From assembly GCF_000717595.1 (NCBI RefSeq), contig NZ_JNZO01000014.1, positions 124,001 through 188,000 of the forward strand: a DNA stretch of 64,000 nt, given 5' to 3'. The position numbers and the translations under genes are program-made. The notes below the pieces were generated by a model. The model saw nothing but the letters and a program-made list of their open reading frames with translations, was not told the DNA's origin and made no database searches. Source of the stretch: Streptomyces flavochromogenes (GTDB lineage Bacteria; Actinomycetota; Actinomycetes; Streptomycetales; Streptomycetaceae). Below, piece by piece: positions 12,801 through 19,456 of this stretch; position 1 is the first letter of the stretch; each line of letters opens with the position of its first letter.

Positions 12801-13139
12801 CAGGGCCGCGGAGGCCGCCCTCCGAGCGTCGTCCTCCCGTACCGTCGGCACACCGAACACCGCCATCACGGCGTCCCCGATGAACTTCTCCACCGTGCCG
12901 CCCTGCTCCTCGATCCGCAGCCGCATCAGGTCGAACCAGCGGAGCGTGACCGACCTCAGCGTCTCGGCGTCCAGGGCCCCCGAGAGCGCGGTGGAGCCCA
13001 CCAGGTCGCAGAAGAGAACCGTCACCACCTTGCGGCCCGTCGGCCTGGCCGTGGCCGGCCCGGGAGCGCAGGGGCTGCCGCAGGACGGGCAGAACCGGGC
13101 TCCGGGCGGCAGTGCGCTCCGGCACGAGGCGCAGGGCAT
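9819..13139 (-). CDS. Adenylate/guanylate cyclase-domain and AAA+ ATPase signalling protein with zinc ribbon
   Basis: 1106 residues, ATG at 13139 with GGAGGAACC ribosome site. Order of parts: N-terminal zinc ribbon (two CxxC-type pairs, CASC and CPSC, residues 3-23); class III nucleotide cyclase domain (about 38-215) with TVLFCDLVGST containing the first metal Asp, KFIGDAVMAVFG containing the second, and RIGINTG; an AAA+/STAND ATPase with P-loop GGEAGQGKT (about 265-275) and Walker B VLVIDDCHW; and a long helical, TPR-like C-terminal region (about 550-1100), interrupted near 735-790 by a Gly/Arg/Ser-rich low-complexity insert. This architecture is common in actinobacteria and rhizobia and is thought to couple cyclic nucleotide synthesis or regulation to ATP. 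It starts 68 bp after the small peptide gene and overlaps the protease gene. The real cyclase product was not inferable. Confidence 0.85.
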   Translation of the reverse strand: MPCASCRSALPPGARFCPSCGSPCAPGPATARPTGRKVVTVLFCDLVGSTALSGALDAETLRSVTLRWFDLMRLRIEEQGGTVEKFIGDAVMAVFGVPTVREDDARRAASAALAMREALAGFNARLEEAVGVRLEMRIGINTGQAVTGSATQRQAMVSGEVVNVAARLEQNAAAGEILLGPDTLAAAGPGIRTTETGPLLLKGKSERVAAHRLTALDEDDGPEALRRFDVGFVGRVHELALMDEALKRVMRGARGGRLVVGGEAGQGKTRLVREWLHRTTTTGPTALPAPAQVPRHGVGRCRARGEQPSLGALADAVAGLLKSVGTVVPSPELDLLHQGLLLDGTPNPSPADTCAALAKVLAELSERQPVVLVIDDCHWAAQPLFDVLDRLLRALTDAAVLIVLLTRPQLFDARPELAQGAVLLGGLSDDEAHVLAAELTGHTGDSAPLAPQVLARVGGNPLHLEQLLVAGTPVDADSVPLPLQALIGARIDALEPPEQRALGLASVLGGDFTAEELMALAGHPAETWTAADLRTTLHRLVRHRLIRPDGGAFRFAGGLIQEVVHTSQSKQDRADRHERAARLDTVRQRGSAAVGAHLEQAYRYRVELGAQDAHTDGLRRRAAEALAEGGRLALAHADPVWAADLLRRATARYAAGEPGGAATRRRLGQTLLDLGRVTDGRALLEEVLAEAPADGRGTDGVEAAHARLSLASAGRSAGSRGAGHRTVAPDSRRAGTGSHAEEARAGEATSRKGVPGERPEGGGTTGESPAEAAAVTLPVFAAAGDEFGQARACLRLAQHAQEQGRHREAERLLDRALGHAVRADAEPERAAALGAIGVSLWRGPLPVADAVTRCRALLAEQGAGRRAVRLTLNCPLAVVLALHDDRDGALACLAEAGQLAQRLGYAETDAFLPLFTATVDDLAGRREEALLGLERAAAAARALGATGLLRSALLDATRIRLDLGDRRAAHDTLAELEPTGGPSEAARPRTESADLDGLRARIAAERGDAATATRLADRALATAVRTDSPIVQGLAALDAARTALALGHTRDAAEAALRARWSFAAKGHLPAAREAEAVAVRCQGLRDDGPGSVGPAADGTGKDAQR

Positions 13140-13207
13140 GGTTCCTCCGGTGGGGGGACGGTGGGTTCGACGGGGCCACTCGCAGGGGGCGGCTGTGCGC
13201 CCCAGCG

Positions 13208-13426
13208 TCAGAACAGCGCGCCGCCCGCCACGTCCGCGTGGGCCTGGACCTCGGGGGCCGCCGCGTCGAGCCGTCCCCTGATGTCGACCAGCAGAGCCAG
13301 CTCCTCCGGCGTCAACGCCCGTACGACCTGCTGCTGTTCATCGCTCAGCGCGTCCACGTCGAACCCCGCGGCGGCGAGTGCCTCCAGGGTGGGCTCGGTG
13401 CCGTGCGGGATGGCGTTGTCGGTCAT
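13208..13426 (-). CDS. Small 'aroma-sacti cluster'-like peptide, probable RiPP precursor
   Basis: 72 residues, ATG at 13426 overlapping the stop of the upstream redox gene as ATGA. The pattern AAGFDVDALSDEQQQVV followed by LTPEELALLVDIRGRLD and a C-terminal AGGALF is what I remember from proteins annotated as 'aroma-sacti cluster domain', small proteins encoded with radical SAM enzymes. It is acidic and helical up to about residue 52 with a short C-terminal tail (EVQAHADVAGGALF). There is no Cys, Ser or Thr in the last 30 residues, so a thioether-forming sactipeptide product is not possible; if it is a substrate, modification must be at carbon atoms or through the aromatic terminus. The upstream genes are the radical SAM and heme-oxygenase-like proteins; the downstream genes include a subtilisin. 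The family assignment comes from recollection, not a search. Confidence 0.75.
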   Translation of the reverse strand: MTDNAIPHGTEPTLEALAAAGFDVDALSDEQQQVVRALTPEELALLVDIRGRLDAAAPEVQAHADVAGGALF

Positions 13427-14157
13427 GGGTGTCCTCCGTTGTCCTCGGCGAGGGAAAGGAACAGGCGGGTGAGCAGGTTCGCCGTGTGCAGCGCGCTGAC
13501 GGACACGGCCGTCTGCCGGGCCGGGGACGGCGCGAGGGCGTCGAACACCTGGTACAGGTCGTCCAGGTGTCCGCCGTCGAGCTCCGCGTGCTCCCTGAGC
13601 GTGCGGAACGCGCCGTCCGGCAGCCCGGTGGCCTCGGCGAGGCGGTCCGCGAGCCGGGGCCCGGGGGCGTTGCCCTCCAGGACCGCGATGTAGCCGAGCA
13701 GGGCCACGGGGTGCTCGTGCTCGATCCGGTAGTACTGCGCCCCGGCCAGTTCGACGACGATCGGGTGCGGCACGGCCGCCGGACCCGCGCCTGCGGCGGC
13801 CAGGTCGTCGAGCAGCCAGGCGTCGTGGTCCCGCTCCTCCTCGGCATGGCGGAGGCAGTACGCGGCCAGGCGCCGCGCGGCCGGGTCGTCGGACGCGGCG
13901 GCGCACCGCTCGGCCGCCCGCACGAGAAGTGGCACCGAGGCCCGTACGAGCGGATGCATGGCGGCCAGATAGCGCACGTACCGCTCCCTCAGGCCGTCCG
14001 GGCGCCAGAGCGCGGCGGTCACGGCCCTCAGGACGGGGGCGATGGGCGTGAGTTTGGTGCGGAGCGCCAGGGATGCGGCGACCGGGGCTGTGACGGTGGG
14101 AGCCACGACCGTGGCGGTGGGGGCTGTGGCGGTGGGTGCTGTGACGGTGGCGTTCAT
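13423..14157 (-). CDS. Iron-containing redox protein of the heme-oxygenase-like fold
   Basis: 244 residues from the ATG at 14157, which overlaps the radical SAM stop (ATGA). A low-complexity Ala/Thr/Val-Pro N-terminus (residues 1-32, built from TAPT-type repeats) precedes an all-helical domain of about 200 residues. HAEEERDHDAWLLDDL carries closely spaced Glu, His and Asp residues, and EHAELDGGHLDDLYQVF carries a second set; these are the ligand-bearing helices expected of heme-oxygenase-like diiron proteins. Relatives oxidise amino acids or peptides with O2 and iron. Translational coupling to the radical SAM gene and the small peptide gene on its other side suggests that all three act on one peptide. 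The exact chemistry is unknown. Confidence 0.75.
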   Translation of the reverse strand: MNATVTAPTATAPTATVVAPTVTAPVAASLALRTKLTPIAPVLRAVTAALWRPDGLRERYVRYLAAMHPLVRASVPLLVRAAERCAAASDDPAARRLAAYCLRHAEEERDHDAWLLDDLAAAGAGPAAVPHPIVVELAGAQYYRIEHEHPVALLGYIAVLEGNAPGPRLADRLAEATGLPDGAFRTLREHAELDGGHLDDLYQVFDALAPSPARQTAVSVSALHTANLLTRLFLSLAEDNGGHP

Positions 14158-15323
14158 CGGCTGCTCCGCTCCTCTGCGGTGGGCGACGCCTGGGTGAGTC
14201 GGGGCTCGTTCGTGGGCACGGATTCCTCTCCGGACCGGAGCTCGACCAGATGCGCGTAGCGCGCGCAGCCCATGCGCCGTACCAGGGCGGCGGGTCCTGC
14301 CGCGCGCTGCTGCGCCGTGGTGAGCCGGTCGAGGACTTCGCCGACGCGACCGCCGGCGTCCCGGGCCGCGCCCTCCAGGACGCTCGGGCGGTCGGCGAGC
14401 GCGTGACAGCTGCGGCAGTAGCCGGCCGGCGCCGGCTCGGACTCGTAACGGGTGTGCAGCCGCCGTGGGCCGACCGCGCGCAGCATCCGCAGCACCGGGG
14501 AACCGAGGGAACGCTCGCGGACGGTCGGCCAGTCGTCCTCGGCGATGTGACCGAGCCGCAGGTGCGGGGGGACGGGGCGCCGGTCGACGGTCCACTGGTT
14601 GCAGCAGGCGGCCACCGTCCCGTCGAAGGCGACCACCGGCCAGGCCGCGAGGGCGCAGGGCGCCGCCAGGCTGTCGTCCGGTCCCGGCGGTGTCGGCCGG
14701 ACGAGTCCGGCGGCGCGGCCGAGCGGACGCACCTCGTTGACCAGCAGGGGCATCCGGGCGCCGAAGGCTCGGCGCACGTCCGCGACGACGTCGACCAGGT
14801 ACGGATCGTCGGCGTCCGCGCCGATACCGGCACCGGCGCCCCTGGCGGTACCCGTGAGGTGGATGCTGGCGGGGACCCCGGCGTCGAGTACGGCGCGGAG
14901 GGCGCGCAGCACGTCCGCGCGCGGGACCTCGCGTTCGTGGTGGACGTCCAGGCTCGCCGAGAAGTGGTCCAGGGCGGTGATCGTCCGCATGATCCGGTCG
15001 GGGACTCTCCCTCCACGGGCGAAGAACATCCCGCTGAGCAGTGCCACCCGGGACCCCTTGGCCTGTGCGAGACCGGCCACGCGGGCGGCCAGCTCGGGCA
15101 GCAGGAGCGGCTCGCCTCCGGTCAGCATGACCACGTCGGGGCGGTCCTCGACACCGAACGAGCCGATGAAATCGAGGAGTTGTCGCCGATCGGGCTCTTC
15201 GGATGTCGCCATGGACGAGGTCGTGGAGCAGTGCGCGCAGCTCATGGGGCAGCGGCGGGTGAGCGCCACGAGGAGACCACCGCAGGGCACCGGCCGCAGG
15301 CCGATCAGCTCCGCCAGGTCCAT
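14154..15323 (-). CDS. Radical SAM protein with SPASM-like C-terminal cluster region
   Basis: 389 residues, ATG at 15323. The radical SAM cluster motif is Cys25, Cys29 and Cys32 in CPMSCAHC, preceded by the typical beta strand GGLLVALTRR; LTGGEPLLLPEL is the SAM-binding GGE motif. The second half has a cysteine pattern like SPASM/twitch maturases: Cys in PCALAAW, CC in VAACCNQW, and CRSCHAL after a GHI segment, suggesting at least one auxiliary iron-sulfur cluster. Such enzymes modify peptides by carbon-centred radical chemistry. It is the first gene of the minus-strand operon, followed by overlapping redox and peptide genes. Its promoter must lie in the 410-bp divergent region that also serves the plus-strand RiPP operon. 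Confidence 0.85.
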   Translation of the reverse strand: MDLAELIGLRPVPCGGLLVALTRRCPMSCAHCSTTSSMATSEEPDRRQLLDFIGSFGVEDRPDVVMLTGGEPLLLPELAARVAGLAQAKGSRVALLSGMFFARGGRVPDRIMRTITALDHFSASLDVHHEREVPRADVLRALRAVLDAGVPASIHLTGTARGAGAGIGADADDPYLVDVVADVRRAFGARMPLLVNEVRPLGRAAGLVRPTPPGPDDSLAAPCALAAWPVVAFDGTVAACCNQWTVDRRPVPPHLRLGHIAEDDWPTVRERSLGSPVLRMLRAVGPRRLHTRYESEPAPAGYCRSCHALADRPSVLEGAARDAGGRVGEVLDRLTTAQQRAAGPAALVRRMGCARYAHLVELRSGEESVPTNEPRLTQASPTAEERSSR

Positions 15324-15733
15324 GTCCGTCTCTCCCTCCGTGAATTCGCGCCGCGTCCGGTCCCCCGGTCTCCCGGGAGCCGATCCGGCTCGCCGTCAGC
15401 ACGCTGCCGGCCGCACTCGTGGCGCGCGCGGAGCCTTTCTGGATCGTGGCCCCGGGCGGCACACTTCCGGTTCACGAACGCCTGGTGAACGGTTAAGTCC
15501 CAGGCCCGGAGGGGTGCGGAAGGCTCCTGAAGGGTTCGGAGGAGAGTGCGGACGCGCCGCGGACGGCAGGGCGCCACTGCCCGGCAGGGGCATCGGCCCA
15601 CGTCCCGGGGTCGTACCGGGTCCGCGTCGTCGAGGCATACCGGCGTCGAACCGACGACCAGGCGTTCCCATACCCGTCGTTCGTACGTTCTTCTCAGCCG
15701 GCGCAGCGACGCCGTCAAACGAGGAGGACGAAC
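15324..15733. promoter_or_regulatory. Divergent 410-bp control region between the two radical-SAM operons
   Basis: No supported gene lies here. It contains an inverted repeat GTTCAC (15470-15475) / GTGAAC (15485-15490) with a 9-bp spacer, followed at once by GGTTAAG, so that GGTTCAC and GGTTAAG also form a direct repeat about 22 bp (two helical turns) apart. Such spacing is seen at SARP-type operators, and a SARP gene lies downstream at 24-26 kb; the link is inference. The GAGGAGGACG ribosome site of the precursor gene is at 15720-15730. Confidence 0.45.
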
Positions 15734-15853
15734 ATGCCCGAGAACACGAACCCGAAGCCGGTCGAGGACGAGGACATCGAGGTCGTGGCGCACGGGGAGG
15801 CCGAGGAGGACGAGGCCGGCTGCATCATCAACAACTCCAGCGACATCTCCTGA
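15734..15853 (+). CDS. Putative RiPP precursor peptide, 39 residues, acidic leader and CIINNSS-type core
   Basis: The reading frame is short but well supported: a strong GAGGAGG ribosome site sits 7 bp before the ATG. The product has an acidic leader (12 Asp/Glu in residues 10-27, including VEDEDIEVVAHGEAEEDEAG) and an uncharged tail, GCIINNSSDIS (residues 29-39), with one Cys and three Ser. That polarity is typical of leader-core precursors. It is followed by a stem-loop and then by glycosyltransferase, DUF6895, radical SAM/SPASM, MFS and prolyl-oligopeptidase genes. A single Cys could form one thioether to an alpha or beta carbon (radical SAM), or be S-glycosylated; the serines could be O-glycosylated. 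The Gly29-Cys30 junction may be the cleavage point. I do not recognise the peptide as a known family. Confidence 0.75.
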   Translation: MPENTNPKPVEDEDIEVVAHGEAEEDEAGCIINNSSDIS

Positions 15854-15880
15854 CGCGACTCGTCTCGTCCTGAGTACCTC

Positions 15881-15929
15881 GCGGGCCACCCGGTTCTCGG
15901 CGGATCACGCCAGGAACCGGGGGGCCCGC
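15881..15929 (+). terminator. Stem-loop between precursor gene and modification genes
   Basis: GCGGGCC (15881-15887) pairs with GGCCCGC (15923-15929) and CCCGGTTC (15889-15896) with GAACCGGG (15914-15921), separated by one mismatch, giving a 15-bp stem with a 17-nt loop. It lies 27 bp after the precursor stop and 80 bp before the glycosyltransferase. In RiPP operons a partial terminator here keeps precursor mRNA in excess over enzyme mRNA. Confidence 0.6.
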
Positions 15930-16010
15930 GGCCACTCACCGGCCTACCACCGTCACCCTTCCCTCTCAGCCCCGTCCGCCACCCGCCCGACCCGAGGGAG
16001 CGCGCACGTC

Positions 16011-17216
16011 GTGAAGATCCTGCTCTGCCCGCTCAGCGACGGCGGCTACCTCTACCCGGCGCTCGCGGCCGGCCGCGAGCTGCGCCGCCGCGGCCATCAC
16101 GTCAGTGTCCTCGCCCGGTCCTCCGCCGGGCCCGTCGTGGCCGAGGCCGGGCTGCCGTGCGCGGTGGCCGAGGACTTCGGCGGTCACCGCGCGTTCTCCG
16201 CCACGTGGTGGGGGAAGACCGGTGCCGCACAGTACCGGGCGATCCTGCGCGCGGCCCGGGCGGCGCAGGCGGATCTTCTCGTCACCTCGGTGCTGTGCAA
16301 CGGCGCCCTGCTCGCCGCCGAGGTCCTGGACGTTCCGGTGGTCGTGATCGGGCTCTCGGTGCATCTGTGGGACTACCGGAGCGGCGGCGACGGGGAGCCG
16401 CACCTGGGCAGGACCAGGGAGAGCCGGACCCGCGACAGCCTGGACCTCCACGCCGCCACCCGGGAGGAGGCCGGCCTGGCCGGGCGTGCCCCCCGCTGGG
16501 AGGACGATCCGCTCCTCGGGGACGCGCTGCTGCTCCGCGGGGATCCGGAACTCGAACACCCGGGCGCGGAACTCCCCCGACGAGTGGGGTACGTGGGACC
16601 GCTGGCCTGGGAACCGGTCCCCGAGCGGGGCGAGTGGGAGGCCATCGAGGACCACCTGGAGCGGGCGGGCACGGCGAAGCCCGTCGTCTACGTCCACCTC
16701 GGCCGCTTCTTCGGCGGCCGGACCCTCTGGCCGCGGCTCAACGAGGCGTTCACCCGCGGACCGTTCCGGGCGGTCGTCGAACAGGGACGGTCCACCGACC
16801 CCGCGCCCGCTCCGGAGGCCGACATCCTGCTCGTGCGGAAGCCCTGGATGGGACCGCTCGTCGACGCGGCCGACCTGGTGCTGGCCAACGGCACCTCGGC
16901 CCCGGTCCTGTCGGCCCTGCTGCGCGGCCGCCCCCTGGCGCTCTCGCCCAACGGGTCCGAACAGCCGCTGCTCACCGGCGCCTGCGTACGGGCCGGAGTG
17001 GCCGTACGCGACCCGAAGACCCCGTCCGTGGACCTGTCGGCGCTGCTGGAGTCGGTGTCGCGCGACGAAGGACTGCGGACCCGAGCCCGTGCGCTCGGAG
17101 ACAGGCTGGCCGCGGTGGACGGCGCGGCCCGCGCGGCCGACATCGTCGAGCGGGTGGCTCAGGCATCGGCAACCCCGAAGGAGAACCATGAGTACGCGAT
17201 CAGTCGGCCTCGATGA
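16011..17216 (+). CDS. GT-B fold glycosyltransferase (UGT/GT1-like) of the RiPP operon
   Basis: 401 residues, GTG at 16011 with GAGGGAG about 10 bp upstream. The N-terminus KILLCPLSDGGYLYPALAAGRELRRRG is the usual acceptor-side start of macrolide-type GT-B enzymes. The C-terminal donor side is recognisable (LVLANGTSAPVLSALLRG, LSPNGSEQPLL) but the usual HGG of the donor loop is replaced by ANG, and the final acidic-Gln pair is EQ. The fold is therefore clear while the nucleotide-sugar binding mode may be altered. It probably transfers a sugar to the Cys or a Ser of the precursor core, or to a small co-product; this comes from context. The next gene starts inside its 3-prime end (29-bp overlap). 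Confidence 0.8.
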   Translation: MKILLCPLSDGGYLYPALAAGRELRRRGHHVSVLARSSAGPVVAEAGLPCAVAEDFGGHRAFSATWWGKTGAAQYRAILRAARAAQADLLVTSVLCNGALLAAEVLDVPVVVIGLSVHLWDYRSGGDGEPHLGRTRESRTRDSLDLHAATREEAGLAGRAPRWEDDPLLGDALLLRGDPELEHPGAELPRRVGYVGPLAWEPVPERGEWEAIEDHLERAGTAKPVVYVHLGRFFGGRTLWPRLNEAFTRGPFRAVVEQGRSTDPAPAPEADILLVRKPWMGPLVDAADLVLANGTSAPVLSALLRGRPLALSPNGSEQPLLTGACVRAGVAVRDPKTPSVDLSALLESVSRDEGLRTRARALGDRLAAVDGAARAADIVERVAQASATPKENHEYAISRPR

Positions 17217-18216
17217 GGCCGTGGCGAGTCTGTCCATGGGTACGCGACACTGGATCGCGCGGCACGCGGGGTACCTCGACTCCCCCGCCGGACACGCCGA
17301 ACTGCCGGTCACACCCCGCGTCAAGGCCCTGCTCCAGCTCGCGCTGCTCTGCCGCTACTGGGGAGAGTCCGCGCCGACGGAGACCGTCCTGCGCGGGGCG
17401 ACCACGATCGTCGAACAGGCCTGGCAGCGACCGGACTTCCCGCGTCTCCTCACCCTCGACGGCAGGTACGCCCGGCAGTTCGAGCTGATGTACGCGGCCC
17501 TGGCACCCGCCGGGGCCGTCACCGACGCCCCCCGCGCCGTCCTGGCCCGGCTGAAGGGCGACGGCTACCTCGCTCCGCGGCGCAAGGCCCCGTACCTCCA
17601 CCTGGAGGCGCGGTTCTACGCCGATCTCGCGGGCGCGGAGCACGAGTTCGCCTCCTACGACGAGCTGTACGCGGCCAGCCTGCCCGCCCGGGCCGCCACC
17701 CTGCCCGTGGCCGACCTGGACGCCTGTGTGGTCACCCACACCGTGTTCTACCTCAGCGACTTCGGCCTCCGCGATCCCGGCCTGACGGACCAGGCCCGCG
17801 AGCAGGCCCTCCAGGTCGTGGAGCGGCTCACCCACCACTGCCTGGCCCTCGGCGAATGGGACCTGGTCGGCAAGCTGGTACTCGCGCAGTACTGCCTCGG
17901 CGCGGATCCCCTCGGTACGCCCTCCGGGGCGGCCGGCATCCGGATGCTCGCCGAGGTCCAGGCGCCGGACGGGGCGATCCCCGGGAAGTCCGTCGTCAGG
18001 CGCGCCCCGGCGGACGCGACGCCCGTGCAGTACTTCCGCAAGTCCTACCAGGCGACCCTCGTCACCGCGCTCACGACGCTGATCGTCGGAAAGGGCCGGC
18101 CGGAGGCGCCCGGCGCGCCCGGCGGCCGCTCCTCCGCGGGTGCCGACGGGGCCGCACGCACCGCCGGGGTCGCAGGATCCACCGGCGCGACGGCCGGACG
18201 GGAGGCGACACGGTGA
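17188..18216 (+). CDS. DUF6895-type protein, first copy, upstream of radical SAM enzyme
   Basis: 342 residues, ATG at 17188 with an ideal GAAGGAG ribosome site, overlapping the glycosyltransferase end by 29 bp. It is predicted to be almost entirely helical. HTVFYLSDFG and LVLAQYCLG segments and the AQ/APDGAIPG element near residue 265 look like the repeats of alpha/alpha-toroid proteins, but no catalytic motif is evident. A paralogue with matching segments (HTAFYLGDFG, LVLTQFVLG, QRPDGAIPG) lies on the other side of the radical SAM gene. I recall the family as DUF6895, a Streptomyces family of unknown function. The last 35 residues are Gly/Ala-rich and dispensable-looking. A role as a peptide chaperone, scaffold or auxiliary modification protein for the radical SAM enzyme is inference. 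Confidence 0.75.
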   Translation: MSTRSVGLDEAVASLSMGTRHWIARHAGYLDSPAGHAELPVTPRVKALLQLALLCRYWGESAPTETVLRGATTIVEQAWQRPDFPRLLTLDGRYARQFELMYAALAPAGAVTDAPRAVLARLKGDGYLAPRRKAPYLHLEARFYADLAGAEHEFASYDELYAASLPARAATLPVADLDACVVTHTVFYLSDFGLRDPGLTDQAREQALQVVERLTHHCLALGEWDLVGKLVLAQYCLGADPLGTPSGAAGIRMLAEVQAPDGAIPGKSVVRRAPADATPVQYFRKSYQATLVTALTTLIVGKGRPEAPGAPGGRSSAGADGAARTAGVAGSTGATAGREATR

Positions 18217-19454
18217 GCATCGACCAGGCGACGGGTGCCGACCGGCAGGCGGCTCCCACCACCCCAACGGCCGGCACCGAACTCGCCGCCTCCGGCGCCC
18301 GCCTGCTCCGCGGCGAGCGCACCTGGTGGTTCCTCGGTCCCGGCGGCGTCGCCCGGCTCGCCGACCGCCACGTCACTCCCGACGGAGGCCTGCGCCCCGA
18401 GGCCGAGCAACGGCTGCGCGCGAGCGGGATGTTCACCGCCGCCACGGTCCGCTCCTACGCCCTGACCGTCCTCACCAGCACCCACTGCAACCTGGGCTGC
18501 GGCTACTGCTTCCAGAACACCGCGCAGGATCTGGCGGGCGGGAGCAGGCCGCCGAGGATCGCCCGAACCCGGCTCACCTCGGAGACGATCACCTCGATTC
18601 TCGGGTTCACCGAGCGCCGGATGGCCGCCGTGGGCCTGGAGAGGCTCAGGATCCTCCTCTTCGGCGGTGAGCCCCTCCTCAACCCGCGCGGGTGTCTCGA
18701 ACTCCTGGAGCGGGCCGCGGACATCGCTCCCACCTCGGCCTGGATGATCTCCAACGCCACTCTGCTCACCCCGTCCCTCGCACGCCGGCTCCACGACCGC
18801 GGCCTGACGTCCGTCCAGGTCACCTTCGACGGCGACCGCGACGACCACGACCGGATCCGGGTCGGCAGGGCGGACGGCAGCGGCACCTTCGACAAGATCG
18901 TCCGCAATATCGTCAAGGCCTCCGAGGTCACGCCGCTCCGGTGGACCCTGCGGGTCAACGTCTCCCAGGAGACCTTCCACGGCGTCGACGCGCTGGTCGA
19001 CCGGCTGGGGGCCGCGCTCGACCCCACGCGCTGCACGCTGTACTTCGCCCGGATCGGCGACGTCGGTGTCGGATACGCCAACAGCCTCCTGCACACCGGT
19101 GAGCTCTCCTCCGCCTTCACCCGGTGGCAGCGCAGGGCCCTCGAACTCGGCTTCACCGTGAACCGCCCGGGCGGCCGGAAGACCTGCGTCACCTGTGGTC
19201 ACACCGACGGCCGGTACGGCGCGGTCGTGAGCGCGGACGGGACCCTGGCCAGTTGCTGGGAGACCGCGGGCAAACCCGACTGGGAGGTCGGCACGGTCGC
19301 CGACGGCTACCTGCCCGGTGCGGGGACCGGTGACCGGTGGATCGCCTGCCAGGACCTCTACAGCTACGACGAGGACGCCCGGACGCTCGCCAGGTTCCGC
19401 GACACCGTCGACACGGCCCTGCTCGACCACCTGCACGAGACGGGGCGCCTGTAG
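18213..19454 (+). CDS. Radical SAM/SPASM peptide maturase
   Basis: 413 residues, GTG at 18213 overlapping the previous stop (GTGA) with GGGAGG upstream. Residues 25-80 form a small N-terminal domain before the radical SAM barrel that may bind the leader peptide. The cluster motif is Cys92, Cys96 and Cys99 in CNLGCGYCFQN; LLFGGEPLLNP is the SAM motif. The C-terminal region has the SPASM pattern: KTCVTCGHTDGRYGAVVSADGTLASCWE, then a further CQDL, consistent with one or two auxiliary clusters. SPASM enzymes form sactionine, ranthipeptide or carbon-carbon crosslinks in RiPPs. The single Cys of the neighbouring precursor fits one thioether, or a crosslink not using Cys. Two DUF6895-type genes flank it directly. 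Confidence 0.88.
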   Translation: MSIDQATGADRQAAPTTPTAGTELAASGARLLRGERTWWFLGPGGVARLADRHVTPDGGLRPEAEQRLRASGMFTAATVRSYALTVLTSTHCNLGCGYCFQNTAQDLAGGSRPPRIARTRLTSETITSILGFTERRMAAVGLERLRILLFGGEPLLNPRGCLELLERAADIAPTSAWMISNATLLTPSLARRLHDRGLTSVQVTFDGDRDDHDRIRVGRADGSGTFDKIVRNIVKASEVTPLRWTLRVNVSQETFHGVDALVDRLGAALDPTRCTLYFARIGDVGVGYANSLLHTGELSSAFTRWQRRALELGFTVNRPGGRKTCVTCGHTDGRYGAVVSADGTLASCWETAGKPDWEVGTVADGYLPGAGTGDRWIACQDLYSYDEDARTLARFRDTVDTALLDHLHETGRL

Positions 19455-19456
19455 CC

